A DNA stretch of 64,000 nt, from the NCBI RefSeq assembly GCF_003347515.1, contig NZ_QEII01000313.1, positions 1-64,000 on the forward strand. The letters are read 5' to 3'. The translations under genes and the position numbers were made by a program. Below, one piece after another: positions 47,210 to 55,794 of the stretch. Numbering within the stretch: the first letter of the stretch is position 1; each line of letters starts with the position of its first letter. The notes under the pieces were generated by a model. The model searched no databases. It was not told the origin of the DNA and saw only the letters and a program-made list of their open reading frames with translations. Origin of the DNA: Rhodoferax ferrireducens (GTDB taxonomy: Bacteria; Pseudomonadota; Gammaproteobacteria; Burkholderiales; Burkholderiaceae_C).

Positions 47210-49037
47210 AACGCACCATTACATAGTCACCCGGGGCGTCGCACAGCACGTCCGCGGGCTTGATGACAGGCGGCTTCACCGGCTTGCCGGAACGCTCTTG
47301 CAGCCAGGCGTGCATGGCTTCCCACCACGAACCTTCAAACAGTGGCGCCTTGGCGACCCATTCGTCGGGTTCGAGCCCAATCTGGTCTTTTTCCGTGACG
47401 TCCATTTGGTAGCTGCGGTGGGCATGCCCAGGCTCGGAAACGATGCCCGCGTTGTGCCCCCCGGCGGCCAGAATGAAGGTGATCTGGGTATCGGTAAGCT
47501 GGTGGATCTTGTAGACCGACTGCCAGGGCGAGACGTGATCACGCACGGTGCCCACCACCAGCATGGGGGCTTTGATGTCCATCAGCGTCACCCCCACGCC
47601 GCCCACGCGGTAGTGGCCCGAGGCCAGCGCATTGTTCAGGAACAGCGAGGACAGGTATTCCGAGTGCATGCGCTCCGGCAGGCGCGTGAGGTCGGCATTC
47701 CAGCTCATCATGTCGTTGCCGACCTCGTCCTGGCCCAGCAGGTAGCGGCGCGTGTTGCGCGACCAGATCAGGTCGCGCGAATTCAAGAACTGGAAGGAAC
47801 CGGCCATCTGCCGGCCCGACAGGTAACCGGTGCGCGCCATGGCCTGGCGCAGTGTGTTGAGCTGGTCATCGTCAATAAAAACACCCAGTTCACCGGGTTC
47901 GCTGAAGTCGGTCGACGCCGCCAGCAAGGTGACGGTGGCAAGTTCGGGCAAGGTGTCCAGCGCAATGCCATCTTCCTGTCGGCGATGGGGGTTGCGCCCG
48001 CGCACCCGGCTTTGTGAATCTGGCCCGTCATGACCCAGCGCCGCAGCGACAATGGCCAGGAAGGTGCCGCCCAAGCAGTAACCCAAAGCGTGAATGCGGG
48101 ATGCGCCGGTGCGCAATTTCACCGCCGCCATGGCCTCCATCACGCCCATCTGCAGGTAATCATGCATGCCCAGGTCACGGTCGGAGGCATCGGGGTTGCG
48201 CCATGAAATCATGAACACCGTGTGCCCCTGTCCGACCAGGTAGCGCACCATGGAGTTGGCGGGCGACAAATCCAGGATGTAATACTTCATGATGCATGAA
48301 GGCACGATCAGCAGTGGCTCGGGATACACCTTGTCCGTGGTGGGGGTGTACTGGATCAGCTCGATCAGGTGGTTGCGAAACACCACCTTGCCCGGCGTCA
48401 CCGCCACGTCCTTGCCGACCTCGAAATCCAGTGGGTGGAGCCTATCGCCATCGACGATGCGACGGGCCTTCTGGTATTCCATCAGGTCCTTGGCATAGCT
48501 TTGGTAGCCACGGAGCCAACTCAAGCCCAGGGTCTCCCGGCCTTTTTTGAGCACTTCGGGATTGGTGGTGGGCCAGTTCGACGGCGCCAGCGCGTCCAGG
48601 GCCTGGCGATTGAAAAAGCTCACCATGTGCTGGTGGTGACTGGACACACCGTCGACGTGGGTGGACTCACGCCACCAGGTCTCGCTGGCCTTGAAACTCT
48701 CCTTCAGGGCGTTGAAGGGCCACTTGGCCCAGCCGGGGTCACTGAAGCGTGGGTCCATGTCGGGCACCGGCTTGTCATCGGCATCGACGCCTGGCGCGCA
48801 GGGCAGGGAATTCCTCAAGGCCTGTTGTGAAAGCGCCGCCGCTTGCTGGGCCAGCAGCAGCTGCCGGCCGGGCGAAGTGGCCAAATGCATGGCCCAGTCC
48901 GCATAAGCCAAGGTCAGCGAAATGGGAGACAAGCCCAGGTTGGCCTTGGCCAGTTGCGCATGAAAAGCTTCGTCGATGGACTTGGCAACGTCGCGTTGCC
49001 GTTCAAGCGGCAAGACGGGTGAAGTTGGTTTTTCCAT
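47199..49037 (-). CDS. phaC: Class I polyhydroxyalkanoate synthase
   Basis: This 612-residue PHA synthase polymerises (R)-3-hydroxybutyryl-CoA into storage granules. The lipase-like box GYCLGG carries the catalytic Cys at about 319. The alpha/beta-hydrolase core with catalytic Asp and His (VGTVRDHVSPW, ILAAGGHNAGIV) and the N-terminal class I region (FSDPGWAKWPFNALKESF) are all present. The synthase is slightly longer than Cupriavidus PhaC (589). It heads the minus-strand block down to ackA. An FNR-type site lies about 98-111 bp upstream of its start codon. Confidence 0.93.
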   Translation of the reverse strand: MEKPTSPVLPLERQRDVAKSIDEAFHAQLAKANLGLSPISLTLAYADWAMHLATSPGRQLLLAQQAAALSQQALRNSLPCAPGVDADDKPVPDMDPRFSDPGWAKWPFNALKESFKASETWWRESTHVDGVSSHHQHMVSFFNRQALDALAPSNWPTTNPEVLKKGRETLGLSWLRGYQSYAKDLMEYQKARRIVDGDRLHPLDFEVGKDVAVTPGKVVFRNHLIELIQYTPTTDKVYPEPLLIVPSCIMKYYILDLSPANSMVRYLVGQGHTVFMISWRNPDASDRDLGMHDYLQMGVMEAMAAVKLRTGASRIHALGYCLGGTFLAIVAAALGHDGPDSQSRVRGRNPHRRQEDGIALDTLPELATVTLLAASTDFSEPGELGVFIDDDQLNTLRQAMARTGYLSGRQMAGSFQFLNSRDLIWSRNTRRYLLGQDEVGNDMMSWNADLTRLPERMHSEYLSSLFLNNALASGHYRVGGVGVTLMDIKAPMLVVGTVRDHVSPWQSVYKIHQLTDTQITFILAAGGHNAGIVSEPGHAHRSYQMDVTEKDQIGLEPDEWVAKAPLFEGSWWEAMHAWLQERSGKPVKPPVIKPADVLCDAPGDYVMVRYAD

Positions 49038-49134
49038 AGCAATGACCTTGAATCCTGTGGGATGGGAGAAGTTCTAGTATGCACGGGTAAACCCCATATC
49101 ACCTGACACAAGTGGTAACACAAAACCCATAATA

Positions 49135-49148
49135 TTGATTCAGATCAA
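49135..49148. promoter_or_regulatory. Perfect FNR/ANR-type site between phaC and the hbd-like gene
   Basis: TTGAT-TCAG-ATCAA matches the FNR consensus at all ten fixed positions. On the plus strand a CAATGT hexamer lies where the -10 of a class II FNR promoter would be for the gene at 49278; on the minus strand no good -10 is seen at the class II position for phaC. Confidence 0.7.
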
Positions 49149-49277
49149 CTTTTGAAACCACCATTTCTCGCAATGTTCATCCGCAGCGCCGAAACGACGC
49201 TTGACGCTGAAACCTGAAAATGCGAACAAAGGCGCGACCGTTAAGATTGGTTTTTTAATTGATTGGAGTCCTTCAGC

Positions 49278-50126
49278 ATGAATATCACCACCGTCGGCAT
49301 CATCGGTGCAGGCACCATGGGTAACGGCATTGCGCAGGCCTGCGCCGTGTCCGGCATCAACGTCGTGATGATTGACATTTCTGACGCTGCCGTGGCCAAA
49401 GGTATTGCCACCGTCTCAGGTAGTCTGGACCGGTTGCTGAAAAAGGAAAAAATCACTGTTGCCGATAAGGACACAGCCCTGGCCCGGATCAAGGGCAGCA
49501 CGAGCTACGACGACCTCAAGGCGGCCCAATTGGTCATTGAAGCGGCGACCGAAAATTACGATCTGAAAGTGAAAATCCTGAAGCAGATCGACGCCGTGGT
49601 GGCACCGGACGTCATCGTGGCGACCAACACCTCGTCCATCTCGATCACCAAGCTGGCGGCCGTCACCACGCGCGCCGACCGCTTTATCGGCATGCACTTC
49701 TTCAACCCGGTGCCCATGATGGCACTGGTCGAAATCATCCGCGGCCTGCAGACCAGCGACGCGACCCATGCCGCCGTGCACGCCATGGCCACCGCCCTGG
49801 GCAAGACGCCGATCACGGTGAAGAATGCGCCGGGCTTCGTGGTCAACCGCATCCTGGTCCCGATGATCAACGAAGCTTTCTTTGTCCTGGCCGAAGGCCT
49901 GGCCACGCCAGAGGATATCGATGCCGGCATGAAACTCGGCTGCAACCAGCCGATTGGCCCACTGGCATTGGCCGACATGATCGGTCTGGATGTGTGCCTG
50001 GCGGTGATGGACGTGTACTTGAGCGAGTATGGCGACAGCAAATACCGGCCCTGCCCCTTGCTCAAGGAAATGGTGGCGGCCGGCCGTCTGGGACGCAAGA
50101 CGGGTCAGGGCGTTTACAAGTATTGA
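49278..50126 (+). CDS. 3-hydroxybutyryl-CoA dehydrogenase
   Basis: This 282-residue NAD(P)-dependent enzyme interconverts acetoacetyl-CoA and (S)-3-hydroxybutyryl-CoA. The N-terminal Rossmann motif GIIGAGTMGNGIAQ, the catalytic HFFNPVPMM and GFVVNRIL blocks, and the length match the Hbd/PaaH family. It is divergent from phaC with the FNR-type site between. Because PHB uses the (R) isomer, this enzyme probably serves beta-oxidation or butyrate-type redox balancing. Start ATG 49278 has GGAG 9 nt upstream. It directly precedes the dnaA control region. Confidence 0.92.
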   Translation: MNITTVGIIGAGTMGNGIAQACAVSGINVVMIDISDAAVAKGIATVSGSLDRLLKKEKITVADKDTALARIKGSTSYDDLKAAQLVIEAATENYDLKVKILKQIDAVVAPDVIVATNTSSISITKLAAVTTRADRFIGMHFFNPVPMMALVEIIRGLQTSDATHAAVHAMATALGKTPITVKNAPGFVVNRILVPMINEAFFVLAEGLATPEDIDAGMKLGCNQPIGPLALADMIGLDVCLAVMDVYLSEYGDSKYRPCPLLKEMVAAGRLGRKTGQGVYKY

Positions 50127-50185
50127 GTACCAGCGGCCCGGCTATCGCGCAAGCGAATGCCGGGCTTTCAGGGCTGTTGGCGGGG

Positions 50186-50253
50186 TTATCCAGCTTGTGG
50201 ATAAATTCTTGATAAATTACAATCCAAGGCGCAGTAATTTAAAACTATCCACA
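50186..50253. promoter_or_regulatory. DnaA boxes upstream of dnaA
   Basis: TGTGGATAA (50196-50204) is a perfect DnaA box on the minus strand; with TTATCCAGC at 50186 it forms the inverted repeat TTATCCA-N5-TGGATAA. CTATCCACA (50245-50253) is a one-mismatch box. AT-rich sequence lies between. This is consistent with dnaA autoregulation and possibly one part of the origin. Confidence 0.75.
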
Positions 50254-50269
50254 GAAACCTATACCAATA

Positions 50270-51682
50270 ATGACAGAGGGACAATACGCCAGCCAGCCTG
50301 GTTCGACAGGCGAGGGCGCTGGACAAAGCCTGTGGCAGGCGTGCATCGACCAACTGGCGCAGGAACTCCCTGAACAGCAGTTCAACACCTGGATCAAGCC
50401 CCTGTCGGCGCAGATCACGGACGACCTCGCCAAAGTCACCATTTTTGTCGCCAACCGCTTCAAACTGGACTGGATCAGGGCCCAATACAGCAACCGGATT
50501 TCCGGCCTGTTGGAGAAGTTTTCGGGCCAGTCGGTTCAGATAGAGTTAGCACTTGCTCCGCGGGAGAACATTGCCAGAAGCCGCTCTCCTCAGCATGCTG
50601 TTGAGCCGATTCCGATGGAAGAGGCAGCGGAGTTGGGCGACGAGCGAACCCCGAACAGCCTCAAGAACCGCCTCAATACGGCGCTGACTTTTGACACCCT
50701 GATTGAGGGTACGGCCAACCGCATGGCGCGCGCGGCGGCCATGCATGTGGCCGGCATGCCGGGGCACCTGTACAACCCTCTTTTTATCTACGGCGGCGTC
50801 GGCCTGGGCAAAACCCACTTGATGCATGCGGTGGGCAACCGGTTGCTGGCCGACATGCCTTCCGCCAAAGTTCTCTACATCCATGCTGAACAATTTGTTT
50901 CGGATGTGGTTAAAGCTTACCAGCGCAAGACTTTTGACGAGTTCAAAGAGCGCTACCACTCGCTGGATCTGCTGCTGATCGATGACGTCCAGTTCTTCGC
51001 CAACAAGGAACGCACGCAGGAAGAATTCTTCAACGCCTTCGAGGCTTTGCTGGCCAAGAAGTCGCACATCGTGATGACCAGTGACACCTACCCCAAGGGC
51101 TTGACCGATATTCACGAGCGCCTGGTGTCGCGCTTTGACTCCGGCCTGACCGTGGCCATCGAGCCGCCCGAACTGGAAATGCGGGTGGCGATTCTGATCA
51201 ACAAGGCACGGGTTGAAGGCATCGACATGCCCGAAGAAGTGGCCTTCTTTGTCGCCAAGAATGTGCGCTCCAACGTGCGCGAACTGGAAGGCGCCTTGCG
51301 CAAAATTCTGGCTTATTCCCGTTTCAACCAGAAAGAGATCTCGATTTTGCTGGCCCGGGAAGCCTTGCGCGACCTGCTGTCGATCCAGAACCGCCAGATA
51401 TCGGTGGAAAACATCCAGAAAACGGTGGCGGACTACTACAAAATCAAGATCGCGGACATGTATTCCAAGAAGCGGCCGGCCAGCATTGCCCGGCCCCGCC
51501 AGATTGCCATGTACCTAGCCAAGGAACTGACACAAAAAAGCCTTCCCGAAATTGGAGAATTGTTTGGTGGGCGCGACCACACCACCGTCTTGCATGCTGT
51601 CCGCAAGATCGGCGGCGAGCGTCAGCAAATGACCGAGCTCAATCAGCAACTTCACGTGTTGGAGCAGACGCTCAAAGGCTGA
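50270..51682 (+). CDS. dnaA: Chromosomal replication initiator DnaA
   Basis: This 470-residue AAA+ initiator binds DnaA boxes and unwinds oriC. It has a domain I helical N-terminus (LWQACIDQLAQELPEQQFNTWIKPL), a low-complexity domain II, domain III with Walker A GGVGLGKTHL (about 171-180) and Walker B LLLIDDVQFF, and the C-terminal DNA-binding domain with signature GGRDHTTVLHAVRKI. No strong Shine-Dalgarno precedes ATG 50270. dnaN follows 93 bp downstream. Boxes in the 143-bp gap to the preceding gene suggest autoregulation. Confidence 0.99.
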   Translation: MTEGQYASQPGSTGEGAGQSLWQACIDQLAQELPEQQFNTWIKPLSAQITDDLAKVTIFVANRFKLDWIRAQYSNRISGLLEKFSGQSVQIELALAPRENIARSRSPQHAVEPIPMEEAAELGDERTPNSLKNRLNTALTFDTLIEGTANRMARAAAMHVAGMPGHLYNPLFIYGGVGLGKTHLMHAVGNRLLADMPSAKVLYIHAEQFVSDVVKAYQRKTFDEFKERYHSLDLLLIDDVQFFANKERTQEEFFNAFEALLAKKSHIVMTSDTYPKGLTDIHERLVSRFDSGLTVAIEPPELEMRVAILINKARVEGIDMPEEVAFFVAKNVRSNVRELEGALRKILAYSRFNQKEISILLAREALRDLLSIQNRQISVENIQKTVADYYKIKIADMYSKKRPASIARPRQIAMYLAKELTQKSLPEIGELFGGRDHTTVLHAVRKIGGERQQMTELNQQLHVLEQTLKG

Positions 51683-51775
51683 TATTGAGAATAAAAAAAG
51701 GGGAAAATGCGTGTTGAAAAATGCGCCCCCCTGTCTGTTATTGATTTGAAATTATTAAATAAACAAAAGGTTGAC

Positions 51776-52882
51776 ATGATCGTCCTGAAGGCCACACAAG
51801 ACAAAGTTTTATCGGTTTTGCAATCTGTCGCCGGCATCGTCGAGCGCCGGCATACCTTGCCCATTCTGGCCAATGTGCTGATTCGGAAAACCGGCGCATC
51901 GGTGCAACTCACCACCAGTGATCTCGAAATCCAGATCCGCACCACGGCGGAGCTGGACGGCGATATGGGCGATTTCACCACCACGGTGGGCGCACGCAAG
52001 CTGATCGACATTCTGCGCACCATGCCCTCGGATCAAACTGTCTCGCTGGAATCGAGCGCCGCCAAGCTCATCCTCAAGGGTGGCAAAAGCAAGTTCACCC
52101 TGCAAACCATGGCCGCCGAAGATTTCCCGCTGGTGCAGGAAGCGGCCAACTTCGGCCCGGTGTTCAGCGTGCCGCAAAAGACACTGAAAGACTTGTTGAA
52201 CCAGGTGTCGTTTGCCATGGCTGTGCATGACATTCGTTACTACCTCAACGGCATTCTGTTCGTCGCCGAAGGCAAGCAGCTGAGTCTCGTGGCCACCGAC
52301 GGTCACCGCCTGGCCTTCGCCTCGGCCACGCTGGACGTGGAAGTGCCCAAGCAAGAGGTCATCCTGCCGCGCAAAACCGTGATCGAGTTGCAACGCCTGC
52401 TCTCAGACGCCGAAGGCGCGATTGAAATGCAGTTTGCCAACAACCAGGCCAAGTTCACCTTTGGCGGCATGGAGTTCGTCACCAAGCTGGTCGAGGGCAA
52501 GTTTCCCGACTACAACCGCGTGATTCCCAAGAACCACAAAAACAGCATCACGCTGGGCCGCGCGGCCCTGCTGGCCACCCTGCAGCGCACCGCCATCCTG
52601 ACCAGCGACAAGTTCAAGGGCGTGCGCTTGAACATCGACCCCGGCACCTTGCGTGTGGCATCCAACAACGCCGAGCAGGAAGAGGCGATGGACGAGCTGG
52701 ACATTGATTACGGCGGTGACAGCATCGAGATTGGTTTCAACGTGACTTATCTCATCGATGCGCTGACCAACATGAGCCAGGACATGGTGCAGCTGGAGCT
52801 GTCTGACGGCAACAGCTCGGCGCTGTTCACCATCCCCGACAACGCCACCTTCAAATACGTGGTGATGCCGATGCGTATTTGA
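51776..52882 (+). CDS. dnaN: DNA polymerase III beta subunit (sliding clamp)
   Basis: This 368-residue clamp has the three-domain fold in which dimers encircle DNA and tether polymerase III. The start MIVLKATQDKVLSVLQSVAGIVERRHTLPILANVLI and the C-terminal FTIPDNATFKYVVMPMRI are canonical. I chose ATG 51776 because it gives the usual clamp N-terminus; AAAAGG lies 8 nt upstream. It is in the conserved dnaA-dnaN-gyrB order. A large imperfect hairpin lies in the gap to gyrB. Confidence 0.98.
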   Translation: MIVLKATQDKVLSVLQSVAGIVERRHTLPILANVLIRKTGASVQLTTSDLEIQIRTTAELDGDMGDFTTTVGARKLIDILRTMPSDQTVSLESSAAKLILKGGKSKFTLQTMAAEDFPLVQEAANFGPVFSVPQKTLKDLLNQVSFAMAVHDIRYYLNGILFVAEGKQLSLVATDGHRLAFASATLDVEVPKQEVILPRKTVIELQRLLSDAEGAIEMQFANNQAKFTFGGMEFVTKLVEGKFPDYNRVIPKNHKNSITLGRAALLATLQRTAILTSDKFKGVRLNIDPGTLRVASNNAEQEEAMDELDIDYGGDSIEIGFNVTYLIDALTNMSQDMVQLELSDGNSSALFTIPDNATFKYVVMPMRI

Positions 52883-52913
52883 CGCCGCAAAATTTGTAGC
52901 AATACAAAGCCCG

Positions 52914-52946
52914 AACCCGCGATCAACGAAACGTTCATTGCGGGTT
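52914..52946 (+). other. Hairpin in the dnaN-gyrB gap
   Basis: AACCCGC (52914-52920) pairs with GCGGGTT (52940-52946), and inner pairs (AT/AT, AACG/CGTT) extend the stem around an AAA loop. It lacks a T tract and may be a processing signal, weak attenuator or mRNA stabiliser. Confidence 0.4.
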
Positions 52947-52987
52947 TGGTCATTCAAGAGTTTGAGAAATCGTTAGAGAAGTTAGCC

Positions 52988-55591
52988 ATGACCGAAGAAA
53001 ACAAGCCAGTCCAGACCCCCGAAAATGACGCGGATGCCGTGAACACGGGCGAAGGAACCGCTGACAGCTCCAACTTCCAGCCCACCATTGATGCGCACCA
53101 GGCCGGCGCTTCCGAGGCCTACGGCGAAGGCTCGATCCAGATTCTGGAAGGGCTGGAGGCGGTGCGCAAGCGTCCCGGCATGTACATCGGCGACACCTCG
53201 GACGGTACCGGCCTGCACCACCTGGTGTTCGAGGTGGTGGACAACTCGATTGATGAATCGCTGGCAGGCCATTGCGATGACATTCTGGTCACCATTCACT
53301 CCGACAACTCTGTGTCAGTGGTGGACAACGGGCGCGGCATTCCGACTGGCGTCAAGATGGACGACAAGCACGAGCCCAAGCGCTCCGCCGCCGAGATCGC
53401 CTTGACCGAACTGCACGCAGGCGGCAAGTTCAACCAGAACAGCTACAAGGTCTCCGGCGGTCTGCACGGCGTCGGCGTGAGCTGCGTCAATGCGCTGTCC
53501 AAAATGCTGCGCCTGACCATCCGGCGCGATGGCAAAGTGCATGTGATGGAGTTCAGCAAAGGCTTTGTACAAAACCGCATCATCGAGACGGTAAATGGCG
53601 TCGAAGTTTCGCCCATGAAAGTGATTGGCGAGACCGAAAAACGCGGCACCGAAGTGCACTTTTTACCCGATCTGGAAATCTTCCAGACCAATACAGACTT
53701 TCACTACGAAATTTTGAGCAAGCGTCTGCGTGAACTCAGCTTTTTGAACAACGGCGTCAAGATCAGATTGAAAGACGAGCGCACCGGCAAGGAAGACGAC
53801 TTCTCCGGCGCCGGCGGCGTCAAGGGCTTTGTGAACTTCATCAACAAAGGCAAGACGGTGTTGAACCCCAACATCTTCCACGCCATGGGTGACCGCCAGA
53901 GCGACCAGAACACCAACATCGGTGTCGAGGTCGCGATGCAGTGGAACAGCGGCTACAACGAGCAGGTGCTGTGCTTCACCAACAACATCCCGCAACGCGA
54001 CGGCGGCACCCACCTGACCGGCCTGCGCGCCGCCATGACGCGCGTCATCAACAAATACATTGACGACAGCGAAATCGCCAAAAAAGCCAAAGTCGAAGTC
54101 ACCGGTGACGACATGCGCGAAGGACTGTGTTGCGTGCTCAGCGTCAAAGTGCCCGAGCCCAAATTCAGCAGCCAGACCAAGGACAAGCTGGTCAGCTCCG
54201 AGGTGCGCGGCCCGGTGGAAGACATTGTCAGCAAACTGCTGTACGACTACCTGCAAGAACGCCCGGCCGATGCCAAGATCATCGTCGGCAAGATCATCGA
54301 AGCGGCGCGCGCCCGTGAAGCCGCCCGCAAGGCACGCGACATGACGCGCCGCAAAGGCGTGCTCGACGGCATGGGCCTGCCCGGCAAACTGGCCGACTGC
54401 CAGGAAAAAGACCCGGCGATGTGCGAAATCTACATCGTCGAGGGCGACTCCGCCGGCGGCTCCGCCAAGCAAGGCCGCGACCGTAAATTCCAGGCCATTT
54501 TGCCGCTGCGCGGCAAGATTTTGAATGTGGAAAAAGCGCGCTACGAAAAGCTGCTGACCAGCAACGAAATTCTGACCCTCATCACGGCCTTGGGCACCGG
54601 TATCGGCAAGGCCGGCGGCACCACCGGCAATGACGACTTCAACGTCGCCAAGCTGCGCTACCACCGCATCATCATCATGACCGATGCCGACGTTGACGGC
54701 GCCCACATCCGCACCCTGCTGCTGACCTTCTTCTACCGCCAGATGACCGAACTGGTCGAGCGTGGCCACATCTACATCGCGCAGCCGCCGCTGTACAAGG
54801 TGAAGGCCGGCAAGGAAGAGCTGTACCTGAAAGACGCACCCGCACTGGACGGTTTCCTGATGCGGATTGCACTGGTCAATGCGTCCGTTTACACCGGTGG
54901 CGAAAACGGCAGCACCATCAGCGGTGACACGCTGGCTGAGCTGGCGCGCAAGCACCAGGTGGCGCAAAACGTGATTGCGCGCCTGAAAAACTTCATGGAT
55001 GCCGAGGCCCTGCGTTCGGTCGCCGACGGTGTCGCCCTGAACCTGGATACGGTGGCCGAGGCGGAAATTTCGGCGGCCGCACTGCAAGCCAGGCTGCCCG
55101 ATGCCGAAGTGGCCGGTGAGTTTGACGTGCGCACCGACAAGCCTATTTTGCGCATCAGCCGCCGCCACCATGGCAACGTCAAGAGCAGTGTGCTCACGCA
55201 AGATTTTGTGCATGGCGCCGACTACGCCGCACTGGCCGAGGCGGCGAATACCTTCAAGGGTTTGCTCAGCGAAGGCGCCAAAGTGATGCGCGGCGAAGGC
55301 GAGCGCCAAAAAGAAGAAAAAGTTACGGACTTCCGCGAAGCCATGGCCTGGCTGATTGCACAGGCGGAACACGCCACCTCGCGCCAGCGCTACAAAGGTC
55401 TGGGTGAAATGAACCCCTCACAGCTGTGGGAAACCACCATGGACCCGACCGTGCGCCGTCTGCTCAAGGTGCAAATCGACGACGCAATCGAGGCCGACCG
55501 CGTGTTCACCATGCTGATGGGCGACGAGGTGGAGCCGCGCCGCGAATTCATCGAAACCAACGCGTTGCGCGCCGGGAATATCGACATTTAA
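52988..55591 (+). CDS. gyrB: DNA gyrase subunit B
   Basis: This 867-residue ATPase subunit of gyrase introduces negative supercoils with GyrA. It has the GHKL ATPase domain (EGLEAVRKRPGMYIGDT; VDNGRGIPTG; GLHGVGVSCVNALS), transducer, TOPRIM domain (IVEGDSAGGSAKQGRDRKFQAILPLRGKILN; DADVDGAHIRTLLLTFFYR) and a long C-terminal part with the insert found in Gram-negative GyrB. The N-terminus has about 50 residues before the conserved core, as is common in Burkholderiales. ATG 52988 has GAGAAG 7 nt upstream. Confidence 0.98.
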   Translation: MTEENKPVQTPENDADAVNTGEGTADSSNFQPTIDAHQAGASEAYGEGSIQILEGLEAVRKRPGMYIGDTSDGTGLHHLVFEVVDNSIDESLAGHCDDILVTIHSDNSVSVVDNGRGIPTGVKMDDKHEPKRSAAEIALTELHAGGKFNQNSYKVSGGLHGVGVSCVNALSKMLRLTIRRDGKVHVMEFSKGFVQNRIIETVNGVEVSPMKVIGETEKRGTEVHFLPDLEIFQTNTDFHYEILSKRLRELSFLNNGVKIRLKDERTGKEDDFSGAGGVKGFVNFINKGKTVLNPNIFHAMGDRQSDQNTNIGVEVAMQWNSGYNEQVLCFTNNIPQRDGGTHLTGLRAAMTRVINKYIDDSEIAKKAKVEVTGDDMREGLCCVLSVKVPEPKFSSQTKDKLVSSEVRGPVEDIVSKLLYDYLQERPADAKIIVGKIIEAARAREAARKARDMTRRKGVLDGMGLPGKLADCQEKDPAMCEIYIVEGDSAGGSAKQGRDRKFQAILPLRGKILNVEKARYEKLLTSNEILTLITALGTGIGKAGGTTGNDDFNVAKLRYHRIIIMTDADVDGAHIRTLLLTFFYRQMTELVERGHIYIAQPPLYKVKAGKEELYLKDAPALDGFLMRIALVNASVYTGGENGSTISGDTLAELARKHQVAQNVIARLKNFMDAEALRSVADGVALNLDTVAEAEISAAALQARLPDAEVAGEFDVRTDKPILRISRRHHGNVKSSVLTQDFVHGADYAALAEAANTFKGLLSEGAKVMRGEGERQKEEKVTDFREAMAWLIAQAEHATSRQRYKGLGEMNPSQLWETTMDPTVRRLLKVQIDDAIEADRVFTMLMGDEVEPRREFIETNALRAGNIDI

Positions 55592-55632
55592 CTTGGGCGT
55601 TCCAAGAATTGGCTTTGTTTTTCTCACTGAAA

Positions 55633-55752
55633 TTTGTAGGTTAGGATTTTTGCAATGATTTTGAGGTTATTGGCACCATCTTTTGCGCAATCACTGCAAA
55701 AGTCATTGATTTGCCGTTAGCGGTTTTTGCAAGAATTTTGAGAACCTACAAA
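55633..55752. repeat. 120-bp element with 10-bp terminal inverted repeats
   Basis: TTTGTAGGTT (55633-55642) and AACCTACAAA (55743-55752) are perfect inverted repeats bounding the gene-free space after gyrB. Inside each end lies a related TTTTTGCAA..ATTTTGAG direct repeat (near 55648 and 55724). It could be a short non-autonomous mobile element or a solo IS remnant; no target-site duplication is clear. Confidence 0.45.
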
Positions 55753-55794
55753 CTGTCGGCTGACCGCAGGCACTTCGGTGCCTATGCGAAAAAT

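Noticed and set aside
55670..55688. Sigma-54-like TGGCAC...TTTGC
   Set aside because: The GG and GC elements are 11 bp apart where sigma-54 needs 10, and no sigma-54-type gene follows.
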